Assembly (NCBI GenBank): GCA_934358955.1
Contig: CAKRLC010000007.1
Coordinates: forward strand, 1 to 46,193
Reading direction: 5' to 3'
From: an uncultured Roseburia sp.
GTDB taxonomy: Bacteria; Bacillota; Clostridia; Lachnospirales; Lachnospiraceae
Length of the DNA: 46,193 nt
Shown here piece after piece: positions 7,721 to 16,675 of this stretch. The notes beneath the pieces were generated by a model. It saw nothing but the letters and a program-made list of their open reading frames with translations. It ran no database searches and was not told the origin of the DNA. Made by a program: the position numbers and the translations under genes. Positions within the stretch are counted from its first letter, which is position 1. Every line of letters begins with the position of its first letter.

Positions 7721-9226
7721 ATGGATTATAAGAATGAAAATAAAGAATACCATCTGTACCGCGATATCAGGGACCGGACAAACGGAGAAATTTATCTTGG
7801 TGTAGTAGGGCCGGTACGGACAGGAAAATCGACATTTATACGGCGTTTTATGGAGATGATGGTATTGCCGTACATGGAGGATGCAGCAGAAAAAACGCGG
7901 GCGATGGACGAAATGCCACAGGCAGCAGCAGGAAGAACCGTGATGACAACGGAACCAAAGTTTATTCCGAAGGAGGCAGCTAAAATCCGTCTGCGTGGAG
8001 ACGGAGAGGAAGCAAAGCAGTTAGAGATGAAGATCCGTCTCATCGATTGTGTCGGTTTTATGGCAGAGGGTGTTTCCGGATACATGGAAGGAACGGAAAA
8101 AAGAATGGTCAAAACACCCTGGTTTGACTATGAGATCCCGTTTACGGAGGCTGCCTCGATCGGAACGGAAAAAGTCATAAGAGATCATGCGACAATCGGA
8201 ATTGTCGTGACAACAGATGGAAGCATCGGTGACTTAAGTCGTGAGAATTACATAGAAGCGGAAGAAAAAACAGTCCAGGAACTGAAAAATATTGGAAAAC
8301 CATTTGTGATTTTATTAAATTCTGTCCGCCCCTATGCGGAAGAAACAGGGGTGATGGCAGCAGAGCTGCAGGAAAAATATAAGACGGTCGTTCTTCCGGT
8401 GAACTGCGAACAGCTCAGGCGGGAAGACATTATGAAGGTGCTAGAGGGCGCCCTTTGTGAGTTTCCGGTTGCAAAAATCGAATTTTTTATCCCGAAATGG
8501 ACAGAAATGTTAGAGTCGGATCATCCTGTGAAAAAAGAGCTGATCGAATGTGCGGAAAAAATTCTGGAAAAGACAGACCGCATCCGTGACGCATACCGGC
8601 TGGAACTAAAACCGGGGAATTACATTTCTGCTGTTAAAATGGAAAAAATCGAGCTTTCTACCGGCTGCATCCGGATTGGCATGGAAACAAAGGAGAGCTG
8701 CTATTATGAAAATATGAGTGAGATGACCGGAATCCCGATTGCGAGTGAATATGAGCTGATCGCGATGGTCAAAGAGATGGCAGAGAGAAAAGATGCTTAC
8801 GGAAAGGTGGCAGATGCGTTTGCAGCAGTGCAGATGAAGGGCTATGGTGTGGTCAATCCACAGCTTTCTGATATTCATATGGAAGAGCCCGTTCTCATCC
8901 GGCATGGAAATAAATTCGGTGTGAAAATGAAAGCGGTGTCACCATCGGTGCATATGATCCGGGCAAATATTGAGACAGAGATCGCACCGATCGTGGGAAG
9001 TGAAGAACAGGCAAATGACCTGATCGAATACATTAAAACAGCCCAGCAGAGCAAAGAGGGCGTGTGGGAAACTAATATTTTTGGGAAAACCATAGGAGAA
9101 TTAATGGAGGACGGGATCCGGAATAAAATCTCAATGATGGACGATGAATGCCAGTTAAAGCTTCAGGATACGATGCAGAAAATCGTCAATGATAACAGCG
9201 GTGGAATGGTTTGCATTATTATATAG
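7721..9226 (+). CDS. spoIVA: Stage IV sporulation protein A (coat morphogenetic ATPase)
   Basis: SpoIVA polymerises with ATP hydrolysis on the outer forespore membrane and forms the base layer on which the spore coat is built. It is placed there by SpoVM. The protein is 501 residues, close to the 492 of B. subtilis. The Walker A motif GPVRTGKST lies at residues 30-38 and the RLIDCVGFMAEG block follows, as in TRAFAC-type GTPase-like ATPases. The C-terminus ends GGMVCIII, matching the hydrophobic tail needed for forespore targeting. The start has GGAGG 10 bases upstream, inside the predicted leader hairpin. A CATACATA at 7584-7591 resembles a sigma-E -10, but I see no convincing -35. Confidence 0.95.
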   Translation: MDYKNENKEYHLYRDIRDRTNGEIYLGVVGPVRTGKSTFIRRFMEMMVLPYMEDAAEKTRAMDEMPQAAAGRTVMTTEPKFIPKEAAKIRLRGDGEEAKQLEMKIRLIDCVGFMAEGVSGYMEGTEKRMVKTPWFDYEIPFTEAASIGTEKVIRDHATIGIVVTTDGSIGDLSRENYIEAEEKTVQELKNIGKPFVILLNSVRPYAEETGVMAAELQEKYKTVVLPVNCEQLRREDIMKVLEGALCEFPVAKIEFFIPKWTEMLESDHPVKKELIECAEKILEKTDRIRDAYRLELKPGNYISAVKMEKIELSTGCIRIGMETKESCYYENMSEMTGIPIASEYELIAMVKEMAERKDAYGKVADAFAAVQMKGYGVVNPQLSDIHMEEPVLIRHGNKFGVKMKAVSPSVHMIRANIETEIAPIVGSEEQANDLIEYIKTAQQSKEGVWETNIFGKTIGELMEDGIRNKISMMDDECQLKLQDTMQKIVNDNSGGMVCIII

Positions 9227-9245
9227 AAAGACGGACGACTTTCAT

Positions 9246-9253
9246 GGTATAAT
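9246..9253 (+). promoter_or_regulatory. Extended -10 promoter ahead of the metallo-hydrolase
   Basis: TGGTATAAT gives a perfect -10 with an extended TG. No good -35 hexamer is present at the right distance. It lies 84 bases before the next start codon and after the spoIVA stop. Confidence 0.45.
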
Positions 9254-9336
9254 CAAATTTAAAGAAACGGCTTCCAGAAGAACAAAAGATAAAAGGATAC
9301 ATTAGGCTTGGACAAAAAAGAGGAGGATTGCATAAG

Positions 9337-10092
9337 ATGAAAGTGATATTTATACATCACAGCTGCTTTGTGGTAGAGGTGGACGAGAAGGTACTGATTT
9401 TTGACTGGTTTGCAGGAGACCGGGTCGATGGCTATACATTTCATGGACAGATCCCACAGTATGAGCCGGACACACCGGTCTATGTGTTTGCAAGCCATAA
9501 ACACAGGGATCATTTTGATATGGATGTACTGAAGTGGAGTGACTACTATAAGAATATCCATTATATTTTTTCAAAAGACTGCAAAATGACGGAGCGTTTT
9601 CTTGTAAGACATGGTTTTTCGCCTGAGATTATGCAGAAGATCCTGTACGTGAGTCCTTGTGAAAAATATCAGGTGGATAATATTGAGATCGAGACACTCC
9701 GTTCAACCGATGCGGGTGTGGCATTTTATTTAAAAACAAACGGGGCAAGCTTTTACCATGCGGGAGATCTGAATGACTGGAAGCTTGACGGTGTCGGAGA
9801 GCTTGTAAACAGCAAAATGGAATTCGAATATAAAAATCAGATCCGGAAGCTGGCAAAGAAAGAGATCAATCTGGCCTTTGTTCCGATGGATCCAAGGCAG
9901 GGAGAATATCAGTTCCTTGGAATTGATTATTTTATGCGGCATACCGATGCAGAGTATGTGTTCCCGATGCACATGTGGCAGGATTATTCAGGCATTGACA
10001 CTTATCTTAAGAAAGTAAGTAATCGTGCGATGGCAGAGCGAATCGTACGGATCAGCCATGAAAACCAGGAATTTGATATTCTTGAGGAGTAA
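9337..10092 (+). CDS. MBL-fold metal-dependent hydrolase (UlaG-like)
   Basis: Metallo-beta-lactamase-fold protein of 251 residues. The N-terminal strand IHHSCFVVE is followed by the metal motif SHKHRDH at residues 53-59, a variant of the usual HxHxDH in which the first position is a serine-flanked His. Later metal ligands appear in FYHAGDLNDW and the C-terminal FPMHMWQDY. The family (UlaG/YtnP-like) cleaves lactones, phosphodiesters or other substrates, and the substrate here is unknown. I choose the ATG 10 bases after a perfect AGGAGG rather than the TTG three codons earlier, which nearly touches the ribosome site. A 13-base direct repeat (GCAGTATAAAAAA at 10101 and 10122) follows the gene. 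Confidence 0.82.
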   Translation: MKVIFIHHSCFVVEVDEKVLIFDWFAGDRVDGYTFHGQIPQYEPDTPVYVFASHKHRDHFDMDVLKWSDYYKNIHYIFSKDCKMTERFLVRHGFSPEIMQKILYVSPCEKYQVDNIEIETLRSTDAGVAFYLKTNGASFYHAGDLNDWKLDGVGELVNSKMEFEYKNQIRKLAKKEINLAFVPMDPRQGEYQFLGIDYFMRHTDAEYVFPMHMWQDYSGIDTYLKKVSNRAMAERIVRISHENQEFDILEE

Positions 10093-10157
10093 AAAACAAT
10101 GCAGTATAAAAAAGATGAGCTGCAGTATAAAAAATAGTACAGAATCCAGGCGGATAC

Positions 10158-10187
10158 TTGACGCCCGATAAAAAAATGAGCTATAAT
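10158..10187 (+). promoter_or_regulatory. Sigma-A promoter upstream of the small membrane protein and alaS
   Basis: TTGACG (10158-10163) and TATAAT (10182-10187) are separated by 18 bases. It lies about 75 bases before the small gene and probably also feeds alaS. Confidence 0.7.
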
Positions 10188-10260
10188 AAATAAATTGTGA
10201 GCCGGCTTTCATTTTTGCAATGCATAAGTGTCAGCCATAGCGGAAAGGCAGGTAGAGAAA

Positions 10261-10425
10261 ATGGCATTTTTGGCATCATTTTTACAGTATGCGATCATTA
10301 TGGTGATTTTAGCAGCAATCGCTTTTGCGGGATTTTGCGCGGGCAAAAAGCTTCGAGCGAACAAAGATGCAAAGGCATCAGCGGAAGCAGATGCGACTGT
10401 GTCGGCAGAACATGATGGAAAATAG
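10261..10425 (+). CDS. Small single-pass membrane protein of unknown function
   Basis: 54 residues: a hydrophobic helix at about 8-28 (QYAIIMVILAAIAFAGFCAG), a basic KK.R cluster predicted to lie on the cytoplasmic side, then an acidic, alanine-rich polar tail (KASAEADATVSAEHDGK). I do not recognise a family. The ATG is preferred over the in-frame GTG 11 codons upstream because AGGCAGG lies eight bases before it. It is preceded by a good promoter and followed within 130 bases by alaS. Such small N-in helix plus polar tail proteins are common in Lachnospiraceae, and no function should be inferred. Confidence 0.6.
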   Translation: MAFLASFLQYAIIMVILAAIAFAGFCAGKKLRANKDAKASAEADATVSAEHDGK

Positions 10426-10503
10426 GTTGTAACAATGTTCGGTGGTTTCTGTTGGGGGAAACGGCGGATGATTACAATTTTATTAAATATTTTATAAAAG
10501 AAA

Positions 10504-10528
10504 TGTACGGCAGAACCTGATCCGTACA
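10504..10528 (+). other. Short hairpin in the alaS leader
   Basis: TGTACGG (10504-10510) pairs with CCGTACA (10522-10528) around an 11-base loop, immediately before the alaS ribosome site GGAGGAACA. There is no T-box sequence, so alaS does not appear to be controlled by uncharged tRNA here. Confidence 0.4.
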
Positions 10529-10551
10529 AAAGATTTTGGAGGAACAGAGTC

Positions 10552-13212
10552 GTGAAGAAATTTTACGGTGAAAATGAATTACGAAGAATGTACCTTGATT
10601 TTTTTGAGAGCAAGGGACATCTTAAAATGAACAGCTTTTCATTGGTACCACACAATGACAACAGCTTATTACTGATCAACGCAGGTATGGCACCACTGAA
10701 GCCATACTTTACAGGACAGGAGATCCCACCTCGCAGAAGAGTGACAACCTGTCAGAAATGTATCCGTACCGGCGATATCGAGAACGTTGGTAAGACAGCA
10801 AGACACCTTACTTTCTTTGAGATGCTTGGTAACTTCTCTTTTGGAGATTATTTTAAACATGAAGCAATCGCATGGTCCTGGGAATTTTTAACAGAGGTTC
10901 TCGGATTAGAGAAGGACAGACTGTATCCATCTATCTACGGAGAAGATGACGAAGCATTTGATATCTGGACAAAGGAAGTCGGCGTTCCGGCTGATCGAAT
11001 CACAAGATTTTACCGCGATCCGGAAACCGGAGAGTGCGATAACTTCTGGGAGCATGGTGCTGGTCCTTGCGGTCCATGTTCTGAGATTTATTATGACCGT
11101 GGAGAAAAATACGGCTGTGGCAAACCGGATTGTAAAGTAGGCTGCGACTGTGACCGTTTCATGGAAGTATGGAACAACGTATTTACACAGTTTGAAGGAG
11201 ACGGAAAAGGTGGTTACACCGAACTTGCCCAGAAGAATATCGATACCGGTATGGGACTGGAGCGTCTTGCTGTTGTAATGCAGGATGTAGATTCCGTATT
11301 TGACATTGATACAATGAAAGCAATCCGTGACAGAGTAAGTGAACTGTCCGGTAAGACATATGAAGTGGATGCATTGGATGACGTTTCTATCCGTCTGATC
11401 ACAGACCACATCCGTTCTTCAACATTTATGATCTCTGATGGTATTATGCCATCCAACGAAGGACGCGGCTATGTACTCCGCCGTATCATCCGTCGTGCTG
11501 CACGTCATGGAAGAATGCTCGGAATCAATGGCATTTTCATGGCAGAGCTTGCAAAGACCGTGATCAATGAGAGTAAAGACGGTTATCCTGAATTAGAAGA
11601 AAAGAAAGACTTTATCTTAAAGGTTCTTGCCCAGGAAGAAGAGAAGTTTGCAAAGACGATCGACCAGGGACTTGCAATCTTAGAAGATATGGAAAAAGAA
11701 ATGATCGCATCCGGTTCCAAAGTATTATCCGGAGACAATGCGTTCAAGCTTTATGATACTTACGGCTTCCCAATGGATCTGACATCTGAGATCTTAGAGG
11801 AAAAAGGCTTCACAATTGATGAAGACGGCTTCAAAAAAGCAATGGAAGTTCAGCGTACAACTGCAAGAAAGAACCGCAAGACAACAAACTACATGGGAGC
11901 AGATGCAACGGTTTATGATGAGATCGATCCTTCTGTTACAACAGAGTTTGTCGGATACGATACATTAGAGACAGCTTCCAATGTTACAGTACTTACTTCT
12001 GAGACAGAGATCGTGGAAGCATTATCAGATGGTGAGATCGGAACGATCATCGTAGAAGAGACACCATTCTATGCTACGATGGGTGGACAGCAGGGAGACA
12101 AAGGTGTGATCTACACTGCTGATGGCACATTCAAAGTAGAAGATACGATCAAATTATTAGGTGGAAAAGTAGGACATGTCGGCAAGATGACAAGCGGCAT
12201 GATCAAATCCGGTGATAAAGTTACTTTATCTGTAGATGCAGACCTTCGTGCAAAGATTTGCAAGAACCATTCTGCAACACATCTGTTACAGAAAGCGCTT
12301 CGTGAAGTATTAGGAACTCACGTAGAGCAGGCAGGTTCTTATCAGGATGCTGAGAGAACACGTTTTGACTTCAGCCATTTCCAGGCTATGACAGCTGAGG
12401 AGATCGCAAAGGTTGAAAAGATCGTCAACGAGAAGATCGCAGAAGATCTTGAAGTCCAGACGGATGTTATGACAGTAGAAGAAGCGAAAAAGACAGGTGC
12501 GATGGCACTGTTCGGTGAGAAATACGGCGAAAAGGTACGCGTTGTATCTATGGGTGATTTCTCAAAAGAATTCTGTGGTGGTACACATGTAAAACATACC
12601 GGCGAGATCACTGCATTCAAGATTATTTCCGAGAGTGGTGTTGCTGCAGGTGTACGCCGAATCGAAGCTTTAACAGGTGATAACGTATTTGCTTATTATA
12701 AGAATATCGAAGCAGAGTTAGAAAAAGCTGCAAAAGCAGCAAAGGCAACTCCGGCTACATTAGTAGAGAAGATCGAGCATATGATGGCTGAGATCAAGAC
12801 ATTAAATGCTGAAAATGAATCCTTAAAGAGCAAAGCAGCAAAAGAAGCGCTTGGTGATGTTATGGATCAGGTAGTCGAAGTCAAAGGAGTAAAACTTCTT
12901 GCAACAAGTGTTGCCGGCGTTGATATGAATGGATTAAGAGATCTTGGAGACCAGTTAAAAGGAAAATTAGGCGAAGGCGTGGTTGTACTTGCATCTGAGG
13001 CAGATGGCAAGGTAAATCTGGTGGCTATGGCAACAGAAGGTGCTATGGCAAGCGGTGCACATGCAGGAAACCTGATCAAAGCAATCGCAGGCAAAGTTGG
13101 CGGTGGCGGCGGCGGACGTCCAAATATGGCACAGGCCGGTGGTAAGAACCCTGCTGGAATCCCAGATGCGATCGCAGAAGCTAAGACAGCATTAGAAGGA
13201 CAGATTAAATAA
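10552..13212 (+). CDS. alaS: Alanyl-tRNA synthetase
   Basis: Charges tRNA-Ala with alanine and edits mischarged serine and glycine. The 886-residue length is normal. The class II catalytic domain occupies about the first 250 residues (FYGENELRRMYLDFFESKGH, NAGMAPLKPYFTG, ARHLTFFEMLGNFSFGDYFK). It is followed by the tRNA-binding region (RGYVLRRIIRRAARHG), the editing domain with the zinc ligands HSATHLL and CGGTHV, and a C-terminal DHHA1 domain with the glycine stretch before RPNMAQAGG. The start is GTG with a strong GGAGGAACA site. The gene uses a more regular, highly expressed codon pattern than its neighbours, as expected for a synthetase. It sits next to rpsU. Confidence 0.97.
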   Translation: MKKFYGENELRRMYLDFFESKGHLKMNSFSLVPHNDNSLLLINAGMAPLKPYFTGQEIPPRRRVTTCQKCIRTGDIENVGKTARHLTFFEMLGNFSFGDYFKHEAIAWSWEFLTEVLGLEKDRLYPSIYGEDDEAFDIWTKEVGVPADRITRFYRDPETGECDNFWEHGAGPCGPCSEIYYDRGEKYGCGKPDCKVGCDCDRFMEVWNNVFTQFEGDGKGGYTELAQKNIDTGMGLERLAVVMQDVDSVFDIDTMKAIRDRVSELSGKTYEVDALDDVSIRLITDHIRSSTFMISDGIMPSNEGRGYVLRRIIRRAARHGRMLGINGIFMAELAKTVINESKDGYPELEEKKDFILKVLAQEEEKFAKTIDQGLAILEDMEKEMIASGSKVLSGDNAFKLYDTYGFPMDLTSEILEEKGFTIDEDGFKKAMEVQRTTARKNRKTTNYMGADATVYDEIDPSVTTEFVGYDTLETASNVTVLTSETEIVEALSDGEIGTIIVEETPFYATMGGQQGDKGVIYTADGTFKVEDTIKLLGGKVGHVGKMTSGMIKSGDKVTLSVDADLRAKICKNHSATHLLQKALREVLGTHVEQAGSYQDAERTRFDFSHFQAMTAEEIAKVEKIVNEKIAEDLEVQTDVMTVEEAKKTGAMALFGEKYGEKVRVVSMGDFSKEFCGGTHVKHTGEITAFKIISESGVAAGVRRIEALTGDNVFAYYKNIEAELEKAAKAAKATPATLVEKIEHMMAEIKTLNAENESLKSKAAKEALGDVMDQVVEVKGVKLLATSVAGVDMNGLRDLGDQLKGKLGEGVVVLASEADGKVNLVAMATEGAMASGAHAGNLIKAIAGKVGGGGGGRPNMAQAGGKNPAGIPDAIAEAKTALEGQIK

Positions 13213-13281
13213 AAAGAACATTCAATCATCATTGGGTAAAAAAGTGAATTGTCTGAATTTTTGCAAATATAAGAAAAACTA

Positions 13282-13309
13282 TTGACGTGAAAAAAATATG
13301 TGTTATAAT
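13282..13309 (+). promoter_or_regulatory. rpsU promoter
   Basis: TTGACG (13282-13287), 16-base spacer, TATAAT (13304-13309), about 80 bases before the rpsU start and after the alaS stop, so rpsU has its own strong sigma-A promoter. Confidence 0.75.
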
Positions 13310-13387
13310 AAATTACAGTGCAATGAAATTTACCCAAACAGTTGAATATGCACAATACGCAACTGGAGGGAGGTTAGGTGTGAGATA

Positions 13388-13564
13388 ATGTCTAGTGTAA
13401 TAGTAAAAGAAAACGAGACTTTAGATAGCGCTTTACGTAGATTTAAGAGAAACTGTGCTAAAGCAGGTATCCAGCAGGAGATTCGTAAAAGAGAACATTA
13501 CGAAAAACCAAGCGTAAGACGTAAGAAAAAATCTGAAGCAGCAAGAAAAAGAAAATACAACTAA
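13388..13564 (+). CDS. rpsU: 30S ribosomal protein S21
   Basis: 58-residue basic protein of the small ribosomal subunit that assists start-site selection. The translation begins [19 protein letters not shown], continues with [23 protein letters not shown] and ends in a run of Arg and Lys ([13 protein letters not shown]), the standard S21 sequence. The ATG is preceded by GGAGGGAGG about 17 bases upstream, with a second weaker site near it. It has its own promoter and its own terminator, making a single-gene transcription unit. Confidence 0.96.
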   Translation: MSSVIVKENETLDSALRRFKRNCAKAGIQQEIRKREHYEKPSVRRKKKSEAARKRKYN

Positions 13565-13575
13565 TGTATGTAAAA

Positions 13576-13607
13576 GAAGCTATCGCGTATGCGATAGCTT
13601 CTTTTTT
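13576..13607 (+). terminator. Rho-independent terminator of rpsU
   Basis: Perfect 11-bp stem GAAGCTATCGC / GCGATAGCTTC with a GTAT loop and six T bases, 11 bases after the rpsU stop. Confidence 0.93.
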
Positions 13608-13617
13608 GCGCTATAGC

Positions 13618-13728
13618 ATTCAGGTGTCTAAAGGCCTGCTCTATAACCTTTATTGGCAAATTGCACAATGAAACTTGTAGGATTTCTTTTGTACAATCTG
13701 CTAGCATAAACTTAAATGCAGACCTTTT
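13618..13728. repeat. Short copy of the palindromic intergenic element
   Basis: Starts ATTCAGGTGTCTAAAGGCCTGC and ends GCAGACCTTTT, so its ends are still largely complementary. It keeps one TTGCACAA...TTGTACAA hairpin but lacks the central arm found in full copies. The outermost part of the right end is missing. It sits directly behind the rpsU terminator. Confidence 0.7.
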
Positions 13729-13784
13729 CGTAAAAAAGTTTACAATAAGGAAACAAAAAAATTACAAACAATATGATAAAATGA

Positions 13785-13813
13785 TTGACATAGAAAAGAG
13801 CATATGATAAAAT
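13785..13813 (+). promoter_or_regulatory. Promoter for a putative structured RNA
   Basis: TTGACA (13785-13790), 17-base spacer, TAAAAT (13808-13813). No start codon with a ribosome site follows for over 400 bases, so the transcript is probably a non-coding RNA or a very long leader of speA. Confidence 0.55.
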
Positions 13814-13819
13814 TTTCAA

Positions 13820-14020
13820 CGTATGAGAAAAAGTAATATTTTTTCATGCAAATGTATGACCACTTGCTTGGAACTTACTTAGAATTTAGAAGCAAGGCAG
13901 CCTAACGGACAGGCGGGTCAGTTGCCGGTGTGGGAAAAGCCCCACGTTATTGATTGAGTTAGAAGCTCAAATTTTATAAGTTGATTACTTTATAATCAGT
14001 GCGCGATGCACATCATCTTG
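13820..14020 (+). ncRNA. Putative structured non-coding RNA (6S RNA candidate)
   Basis: This interval is non-coding, has its own promoter and carries several helices. AAAGTAAT near 13834 can pair with ATTACTTT near 13985. GGCA and GCCT around 13880 pair with AGGC and TGCC by about 13924. GTGGG / CCCAC flank an AAAAGC loop near 13935. GTGC / GCAC form a hairpin near 14000-14011. A long, partly paired rod with internal bubbles fits 6S RNA, which binds the RNA polymerase holoenzyme, but I cannot verify conserved 6S residues by eye. It could instead be a leader of the arginine decarboxylase. The remaining bases to 14248 are AT-rich, with a weak GAGTG...CGCTC hairpin followed by T bases near 14160. 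Family assignment is tentative. Confidence 0.4.
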
Positions 14021-14248
14021 TGAAACGGTCAATAAGAGTGACAGTATATTTGCAGTATATTTCTGAAAAAATATCAGATTCGCATACAGAAAAGAAATAC
14101 TATCCGAATATTGTATACAGAATAACAGGAGTGATTGCGTGGCAGCCGCTCTTATTTTTTTGCGATTTTTTGCAGAAATAAATGCAGGATTAGAAATTAC
14201 TATTTCGATCCTTGCATGAATGAAAATAAAATACGATGGAGAGTTGTT

Positions 14249-15697
14249 ATGAACAGGGAAGATCAAAAGAGAGCTCCAATCTATGAAGCGTTAGAAAAAT
14301 TCAGAAAGCAGCGCGTGGTACCGTTTGATGTGCCAGGACATAAAAGAGGAAGGGGAAATCCGGAGCTGGTGGAGCTTCTGGGGGAAAAATGTGTAGGAAT
14401 CGATGTGAATTCCATGAAGCCGTTAGATAATCTGTGCCATCCGATTTCAGTGATCCGGGATGCAGAAGAACTGGCAGCGGATGCGTTTGGCGCAGAACAT
14501 GCATTCCTTATGGTAGGAGGAACGACCTCGGCTGTACAGAGCATGATTTTATCTGTCTGCAAGCGTGGCGATAAGATCATCCTTCCGAGAAATGTACATA
14601 AAAGTGCGATCAACGCATTGGTATTATGTGGTGCGATCCCGGTTTATGTGAATCCGGAAGTGAATCCGCAGCTTGGAATCTCACTTGGAATGGAAGTTCC
14701 GTGTGTGGAGCAGGCGATAAAGGAGAATCCGGATGCAGTAGCCGTTCTGGTCAATAACCCGACTTATTATGGAATTTGTTCTGATCTTCGTGCCATCGTA
14801 AAGCTTGCACATGCGCATGGTATGAAAGTGCTGGCAGATGAGGCGCATGGAACACATCTTTATTTTGGGAAAAACCTTCCTGTTTCAGGAATGGCAGCAG
14901 GAGCAGACCTCGCAGCAGTATCTATGCACAAATCAGGAGGAAGCCTGACACAGAGCTCCATATTGCTTGTGAATAAAGGCATGAATGCGGATTATGTAAG
15001 ACAGATCATCAACCTGACACAGACGACGAGTGCTTCTTATCTTCTTTTGTCAAGTCTTGATATTTCGAGAAGAAACCTTGCACTGCGCGGCGAAGAATCT
15101 TTCTGGAAGGTATCACAGATGGCAGAGTATGCCAGAAATGAGATCAATCAGATCGGTGGTTATTATGCGTACGGAAAAGATCTGGTCAATGGAACGAGCA
15201 TTTATGATTATGATGTGACGAAGCTTTCCATCTATACATTGGGAATCGGTTTGGCAGGAATCGAGGTATACGATCTGCTCAGGGACGAATATGACATACA
15301 GATCGAATTTGGAGATATCTGCAATATCCTTGCGTATATTTCCATCGGTGACAGGATACAGGATATTGAGAGACTTGTTGGTGCGCTTGCAGATATTGCA
15401 AGACTTTATAAAAAAGATAAAACAGGTCTGTTGTCCGGTGAATACATTGCGCCGAAGGTAGTGAGATCGCCGCAGGAAGCTTTTTATGCAGAGAAGCGGT
15501 CATTGCCGATCCGTGAAACAAAGGGATGCATTTCCGGAGAATTTGTGATGTGCTATCCGCCGGGAATCCCGATCCTTGCACCGGGTGAGCAGATCACAGA
15601 CGAGATCATAGAATATATTCTTTATGCAAAAGAGAAAGGCTGCTCCATGCAGGGTACAGAGGATCCGGCAGTAGAGCATCTGATGGTACTTAACTGA
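14249..15697 (+). CDS. speA: Arginine decarboxylase (Orn/Lys/Arg decarboxylase family, short form)
   Basis: PLP enzyme of the class I Orn/Lys/Arg decarboxylase fold, 482 residues, matching the short Bacillus SpeA type that makes agmatine from arginine. The PLP lysine is Lys228 in SMHKSGGSLTQSS, with ADEAHGTH (about 196-203) and FDVPGHKRG near the N-terminus. The C-terminal domain ends MCYPPGIPILAPGE and ITDEIIEYI, as in the family. I start at the ATG with GGAGAG upstream rather than at an upstream in-frame ATG that would add 38 AT-rich codons. Arginine is favoured over lysine or ornithine as substrate because aguA and aguB, which process agmatine, are in the same cluster. Confidence 0.9.
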   Translation: MNREDQKRAPIYEALEKFRKQRVVPFDVPGHKRGRGNPELVELLGEKCVGIDVNSMKPLDNLCHPISVIRDAEELAADAFGAEHAFLMVGGTTSAVQSMILSVCKRGDKIILPRNVHKSAINALVLCGAIPVYVNPEVNPQLGISLGMEVPCVEQAIKENPDAVAVLVNNPTYYGICSDLRAIVKLAHAHGMKVLADEAHGTHLYFGKNLPVSGMAAGADLAAVSMHKSGGSLTQSSILLVNKGMNADYVRQIINLTQTTSASYLLLSSLDISRRNLALRGEESFWKVSQMAEYARNEINQIGGYYAYGKDLVNGTSIYDYDVTKLSIYTLGIGLAGIEVYDLLRDEYDIQIEFGDICNILAYISIGDRIQDIERLVGALADIARLYKKDKTGLLSGEYIAPKVVRSPQEAFYAEKRSLPIRETKGCISGEFVMCYPPGIPILAPGEQITDEIIEYILYAKEKGCSMQGTEDPAVEHLMVLN

Positions 15698-15784
15698 GCA
15701 TATAAAAATACATTTGGAATAAAAAGCAAATAACGAAAAAGGAGAGGGAAGCTGTGACAGGAAGCGGTTTCCCGGAAAGAAAAA

Positions 15785-16642
15785 ATGGAAATGTGGTTTT
15801 CAGAGCTTCATACCTCGAACGTGAAGCTTTCTATGAGAATTGAAAAACAATTATTCAGCGGAAACAGTGACTGCCAGCGGATCGATGTACTGGAATCTGT
15901 GGAATTTGGAAAGTTTCTGGCACTGGATGGAGATATCCTTTTTTCAGAAAAAGATGAATTTATATACGATGAGATGGTGACACATGTCCCGATGGCTGTG
16001 CATCCGAAGGTGGAAAATGTACTGATTATCGGTGGAGGGGATGGCGGTGTCGCAAAGGAGCTGACACAGTATGCATCCATTCAGAAAATCGATGTAGTAG
16101 AGCCGGACGAGATGCTGGTAGAGGTATGCAGGGAGCATTTCCCGGAGCTTGCATGTGGACTCGATGATCCGAGAGTGAATGTTTATTATCAGGATGGTCT
16201 TCGCTTTTTAAGAAGTAAGGCGAATGAATATGACCTGATCATCAACGATGCGACAGATCCGTTTGGACACACAGAAGGACTTTTTACAAAGGAATTTTAT
16301 GGAAGCTGCTATAAGGCATTGAAAGAGGACGGCATCATGGTTTACCAGCATGGAAGCCCATTTTACGATGAAGACAAGGAAGAATGTATGAAAATGCACC
16401 GCAAGGCATTCCGGGCATTTCCGGTGAGCAGGGTGTATCAGGCACATATTCCGACCTGTTCCTCCGGATACTGGCTGTTTGGATTTGCTTCCAAAAAATA
16501 TCATCCGCTCGAAGATCTTAAGGATGCAGAATGGAAAAAACTGGACATCAAAACACGTTATTATACAACGAACCTCCACAGGGGAGCGTTCATGCTTCCG
16601 AGATACTTAGAGGACATGTTAGAAGATGAGGAAGACCGCTAG
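15785..16642 (+). CDS. speE: Spermidine synthase family aminopropyltransferase
   Basis: Transfers an aminopropyl group from decarboxylated S-adenosylmethionine to putrescine or another amine. The 285 residues show the N-terminal strand domain (WFSELHTSNVKLSMRIEKQLFSG split around residues 3-25), the nucleotide-binding motif VLIIGGGDGGVAKE, acidic residues in VVEPDEML, and the catalytic block NDATDPFGHTEGLFTKEFY. The usual DSTDPxGPA is here DATDPFGHTEG, common in Firmicute members. It lies 87 bp after speA. No S-adenosylmethionine decarboxylase (speD) is in the window, and a different spermidine route follows directly downstream. The true acceptor, possibly agmatine, is therefore uncertain. 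Confidence 0.88.
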   Translation: MEMWFSELHTSNVKLSMRIEKQLFSGNSDCQRIDVLESVEFGKFLALDGDILFSEKDEFIYDEMVTHVPMAVHPKVENVLIIGGGDGGVAKELTQYASIQKIDVVEPDEMLVEVCREHFPELACGLDDPRVNVYYQDGLRFLRSKANEYDLIINDATDPFGHTEGLFTKEFYGSCYKALKEDGIMVYQHGSPFYDEDKEECMKMHRKAFRAFPVSRVYQAHIPTCSSGYWLFGFASKKYHPLEDLKDAEWKKLDIKTRYYTTNLHRGAFMLPRYLEDMLEDEEDR

Positions 16643-16675
16643 ATCTCAAGGGCTTTCTATTATTTTATAATACCA

